Source of the DNA: Theobroma cacao
Lineage: Eukaryota > Streptophyta > Magnoliopsida > Malvales > Malvaceae
NCBI RefSeq assembly: GCF_000208745.1
Contig: NC_030851.1
Coordinates: 6,052,524-6,116,523, forward strand
DNA: 64,000 nt
Reading direction: 5' to 3'
A program made the translations under genes and the position numbers. The notes under the pieces are model-generated. The model was not told the DNA's origin. It worked only from the letters and a program-made list of their open reading frames with translations, and did no database searches. Below, piece after piece: positions 60,876 through 64,000 of the stretch (position 1 is its first letter; each line of letters begins with the position of its first letter).

Positions 60876-61369
60876 TGATGAAATTCTGGAACTAGAGATT
60901 CACTGGTGTCGGACAGGAAGTGTTAGTTAAAGGGGTGGTCGTGTAATAACGACCCTTGCTGTTGGTTCATCCTAAGAAGAGCGTTTTTATCCTTTTTTGA
61001 GTTAGGAGTATCCTTTCTTTTTAGCGTGGGCCAGGGAGGAACGTGGAACAAGCCTTTTTGCCTTTTCTGCCTCATGATTTTTATCAGATAAGGAACACTG
61101 TAGATATTAAATATGCTTTTTAGATGTCCTGATAATAGATATCTGAAACTTATCAATTAAAGCTGTTAATTCAACAATTCACATATAAATTCTGGCATTT
61201 GAGAAATATCTGAAGTTTCTTCATCACAGACCAAAACTCGACAGATCAAGAGGAAGTAAGAAAAGAGCCTTTATCTCTCCAAAGCCCACAAGTAACAACC
61301 ACACAAATTTGCGGTTGGTTTTCACCTTTTTTTCCCGCTATCCCCGCAAAGTAAGGAAACCAGAGCACA
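60876..61369. promoter_or_regulatory. Divergent spacer between CCS1 and the mTERF gene
   Basis: These 494 bp separate the start codons of two head-to-head genes for organellar proteins, so both promoters must lie here or overlap the leaders. No obvious TATA box dominates. A CCCGC-rich patch lies at 61334-61348 next to the mTERF start. Shared regulation is only a possibility. Confidence 0.45.
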
Positions 61370-62164
61370 ATGCTGCTTCCATCTCTCCAACTCCTAACAC
61401 CCAAAACCCCGACTCCCCTTTACCTCAAATTCCGCACTTCTCACCGTGAAAACATTCGCTACCTCAAAGCTATAGGCATTATCGACCCAAACGCCAAGCC
61501 CCGCAACCTCCCATCCCCTCAAACCGTCGACCAAGTCCTCGCCACCATCAACTTCCTCAAGTCCAAGGGCATCCATGACCAAGACTTCTCCCGCCTCGCC
61601 TCCCTTTGTCCCCAGCTCTTCTCCACCAACTTTGATACCTCTGAAATCGAACCTGTTTTTGATTTCTTGATCACTGACTTGCATGCTTCCGTCGCAGAAT
61701 CTCGCGGCTTGGTCGTTAACTGTCCCGACCTCTTGTTTTCGAACGCTGAATATTGTTTGAGGCCTACCCTTGAGTATCTCAGGGCACTAGGGGTGGAGAA
61801 ACTGAACGAGCCAAGCAAGCAGAAGGCGTTTCTGTTGAATACCAGGGTGGAGAAGCTAAAGGTCAAGATCAGGTTCTTGAGGAGCATAGGGTTCAGATAC
61901 GAAGAGGCAGCGAGTTTCTGTGCTAGAATGCCGGCCATATTTGGGTACAATATCGATGATAACTTGAGGCCTAAGTATGAGTTTTTGGTGGGAGAAATGG
62001 AGAGGAGTTTGGAGGAATTGAAGGAGTTTCCACAGTATTTTGGGTTCAGTTTGCATAAGAGGATAGCACCTAGGCATTGGCATTTGAAGCAGAGGAATGT
62101 TAGGATCAAGTTAAATAGGATGCTGTTATGGGGTGATGAAAGGTTTTACTCAAAGTGGAAGTGA
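61370..62164 (+). CDS. mTERF-family protein, probably chloroplast (MTEF1-like), intronless
   Basis: A single uninterrupted ORF of 264 aa. mTERF proteins are helical-repeat nucleic-acid-binding proteins that act in transcription, termination, splicing or translation in plastids and mitochondria. The N-terminus (MLLPSLQLLTPKTPTPLYLKFRTSHRE, read in parts) is Ser/Thr/Arg-rich with no acids and fits a transit peptide. Repeats show the usual leucine-rich spacing, for example INFLKSKGIHDQDFSRLASL, CPQLFSTNFD, LEYLRALGVEK, IRFLRSIGFRYEEAASFC, MPAIFGYNIDDNLRPKYEFL and FPQYFGFSLHKRIAPRHWHL, about six motifs. The length and the C-terminal RIAPRHWHLKQR match the small plant MTEF1-like group. GC content is higher than in the surrounding DNA in its first half. 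The target RNA or DNA is unknown. Confidence 0.9.
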   Translation: MLLPSLQLLTPKTPTPLYLKFRTSHRENIRYLKAIGIIDPNAKPRNLPSPQTVDQVLATINFLKSKGIHDQDFSRLASLCPQLFSTNFDTSEIEPVFDFLITDLHASVAESRGLVVNCPDLLFSNAEYCLRPTLEYLRALGVEKLNEPSKQKAFLLNTRVEKLKVKIRFLRSIGFRYEEAASFCARMPAIFGYNIDDNLRPKYEFLVGEMERSLEELKEFPQYFGFSLHKRIAPRHWHLKQRNVRIKLNRMLLWGDERFYSKWK

Positions 62165-63249
62165 AATTTGGAGTAACAATTTTAATCATATATTATTATA
62201 CCCTTTCTTTTCTTTCTTTTCAGTGCTCAGGCATTTTACCCAAAAACTAAAAACTAAAAACACAAACAAGGGGTTTGTAACTTTAGGTATAGGAAGAATG
62301 AAGGAGGTTCGATTGGCTCATGGCTGTCAATGAAGATGAAGTTTGGTCTTCACATCTATCTTCCCTCCCATTACCATCTTTCTGGGTTTCACAATTTTGC
62401 CTACAGTTGACTTGAATGCACAACAAGCAAAGATATGCATTTTGCATTTTGCTAGAGAAAATCTGAACTAGGGAGCTGATAAGCAGAGTATTCAATTAGA
62501 CATGTGGGTATGTATGCACACGGAGTATTCATGTCACCAGTTTTTGGCGAGTGGAAGCTAACTACAAGCTAAGCATCACAAATAAAATGAAAGACAACAT
62601 CCATTTGTATTTGCTTTGCCTGTAAGGTAGTGAATTTGGTACAATTAATTCCCATAAACAATGAAAGAGAAATTATAGTTTTTCTTTTTTTTTTTGGGAG
62701 AGGGGGGGGGGGGAATCGAAAATGAGAACCAGATGCACTTTTAGTTTCTTGGTGAATAATGAGCCTAAATATCCATCCAAGCCGTTTACCAAGGAAAAAA
62801 TGAAGCAAACATTAGGTTGTCTGATGAAGCCCAAATGCCTTGTTTCGGCATCTGATAAAAACCCCTTGCCCGCAATTTATTGGTCCCTTGTACCTGTTCA
62901 GTAAATATGACCCACATTTCCTCCGTATTCTCCTATTTGACCCCCACCCACACTCTTAAACCATTAGCTGATCCTGCAAAAATGTGAAGTTGGAAATACA
63001 TATAATCAAGAACAAGGCCTTTCATTGTAAATGAACTAGAATTAAGCCCTGAACCCCCCACTCTGCAAGCAAAAGAAAGCATAGGTGATGGTTTGAGCAT
63101 TAACCAGTCATTATGGTGGAAGCTTCCAACCAAATGCCTCAGATAATACCCACAGACAAGCATCAATATAAAATGTGCATGCCTCAATGTTGAATCTTTA
63201 CACGGCTTTCGCAAGAAAAAAAAAAATCATTTACCGGGAACCACCAGCT
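62165..63249. other. Intergenic region downstream of mTERF
   Basis: It holds the 3' UTRs of the mTERF gene (+) and of the gene entering from the right (-). At 62681-62713 there is a T-tract directly followed by a 13-nt-class G-tract (TTTTTTTTTT GGGAGA GGGGGGGGGGGG), a homopolymer junction prone to length change. No coding sequence seen. Confidence 0.5.
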
Positions 63250-63384
63250 TCAACGCTGTTTTGTTAATAGCTCAATGTCAGCTCCAATTTCTGCAATCTT
63301 GGCTTCCTTAGATGCCTTGGCAGCTTTGGCAATGTTCTCAACTTCTAAGTCCATTGCTATTTTTTTCACAAGACCCTCAAGCAT
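63250..63384 (-). CDS. Last coding exon of an unrecognised gene (partial)
   Basis: After a clear acceptor (CTATACAG at 63385-63392) 45 codons run open to a TGA at 63250-63252. They encode an Ala/Lys/Glu-rich amphipathic helix (GLVKKIAMDLEVENIAKAAK, KEAKIAEIGADIELLTKQR), probably coiled coil. The rest of the gene should lie at higher coordinates; no further exon could be recognised with confidence before the window ends. I do not recognise the family. The ATG at the exon start may be an internal methionine. Confidence 0.55.
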   Translation of the reverse strand: MLEGLVKKIAMDLEVENIAKAAKASKEAKIAEIGADIELLTKQR

Positions 63385-64000
63385 CTGTATAGGAGATTTA
63401 ATTAAAAAAAAGAAAGAACAACAAAATCTGGGGGAAAGATCTAATGCTTAATCAAGTAACGTTCCATAAGTAAATCTAAAAAATCAAGAGAATTCAATTT
63501 ATTTGATTGATTACAATCCAAGAGGCCCATCTAAAGCATTTAAAACTAATTTTGAAAAACCTGTCATATATTTCTTCAAAGAAAGCTGCTTACAGATGTT
63601 TACTAGCATGCCAAAATACAAACACCAATTGCTCCATCAACTATGATGCAGGTAGTAAGACTATTTGGTTGATGCTTTTGCTATTTGCCTTCTTTTTTTA
63701 TACATTTTTTTCCATTCTACTCATTTTTTACAAAAAGAGAAAAGCAAATAACAAACAAAAACATAAACCAAACAAAACCTAATTTTTTTCTCTTTCCTTA
63801 AAGCAGACTCAACAGAACATGCACATATTACGGCATTTTGAAAGCAGAACATGCCCACAAAAAAAAATTCAAGCAGAAAGCGAGATGACAAGAATGAAGC
63901 TCAGACTTCATTTAGAACACTGAACAATACGAGTCTAGCCTAATAAAGTGGAAAGGATATAACAAAGTATACTATTTAGAACAATAACTTTTTCTGAATT
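63385..64000. other. Probable intron of the right-edge gene, with a MITE
   Basis: AT-rich DNA with no exon I can support. It contains the palindromic MITE copy B at 63664-63772. If the 45-codon exon to the left is terminal, this is likely its upstream intron. Confidence 0.4.
63664..63772. mobile_element. Palindromic MITE, copy B
   Basis: The left arm TTTGGTTGATGCTTTTGCT at 63664 continues to TATTTGC at 63688, nearly identical to the arm at 37991-38015. The right end GCAAATAAC...ATAAACCAAA (63744-63772) is an inverted but more diverged match. The core is T-rich then A-rich as in the other copies. Confidence 0.65.

Noticed and set aside
61519..62109. 196-codon - strand frame
   Set aside because: A shadow of the mTERF gene on the opposite strand; it has no independent start context or homology that I recognise.
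62681..62713. G-quadruplex
   Set aside because: The G-run is one long homopolymer next to a T-run, not four spaced G-tracts; a sequencing- or slippage-prone site is the simpler reading.
1..64000. CRISPR array, operon, prophage or other prokaryotic system; organelle DNA insert
   Set aside because: Gene structure, intron density and protein families are those of a plant nuclear genome; no regularly spaced repeats and no plastid or mitochondrial gene blocks were seen.

Overview
The window is nuclear DNA from a flowering plant, most likely a eudicot. The genes are split by many short AT-rich introns with GT-AG borders, the proteins are plant-specific (TIC62, CCS1, HDR, DA1-related, mTERF, plant-type TOR), and there is a nuclear tRNA-Asn. 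The species cannot be fixed from the sequence. Exons were placed by hand from reading frame, splice consensus, phase consistency and remembered family conservation, so the coordinates are models.

Layout: (1) 1-4827 (+) is the 3' part of an inositol polyphosphate kinase gene (ITPK). (2) 5791-30010 (-) is a complete TOR kinase gene, modelled as 57 exons and 2477 aa. One of its introns is 2.8 kb and carries a 634-bp hAT-type MITE with a perfect 8-bp target-site duplication. (3) 32042-35332 (-) is a two-TM protein of unknown function with four tandem 26-aa repeats. (4) 36039-36112 (+) is tRNA-Asn(GUU), followed by about 390 bp of degenerate repeats built from the tRNA 3' end. (5) 36800-39637 (-) is an EEF1A-KMT4-like methyltransferase with two palindromic MITEs in adjacent introns. 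(6) 41019-46128 (-) is TIC62, with one FNR-binding-repeat exon whose splice donor appears mutated. (7) 47055-48934 (+) is a short DA1-related peptidase that lacks the first LIM finger. (8) 49913-52579 (+) is HDR/IspH. (9) 53524-56064 (-) is a MATE transporter. (10) 57522-60875 (-) is CCS1. (11) 61370-62164 (+) is an intronless mTERF gene. (12) 63250-63384 (-) is the last coding exon of an unrecognised gene.

The genes are functionally independent, as is usual in plants, but 41-62 kb is rich in nuclear genes for plastid proteins: TIC62 (redox-linked, FNR tethering), HDR (last step of the MEP isoprenoid pathway), CCS1 (cytochrome c/f maturation) and a probable organellar mTERF. CCS1 and mTERF are head to head across 494 bp. 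TOR has telomere-like (telo-box) motifs in its leader and first intron.

I found no clear candidate for a wholly new biological system. The strongest unusual signals are the damaged donor and in-frame skippable exon of TIC62, the repeat tail behind the tRNA gene, the four-copy repeat in the unknown membrane protein, and the transposon insertions.
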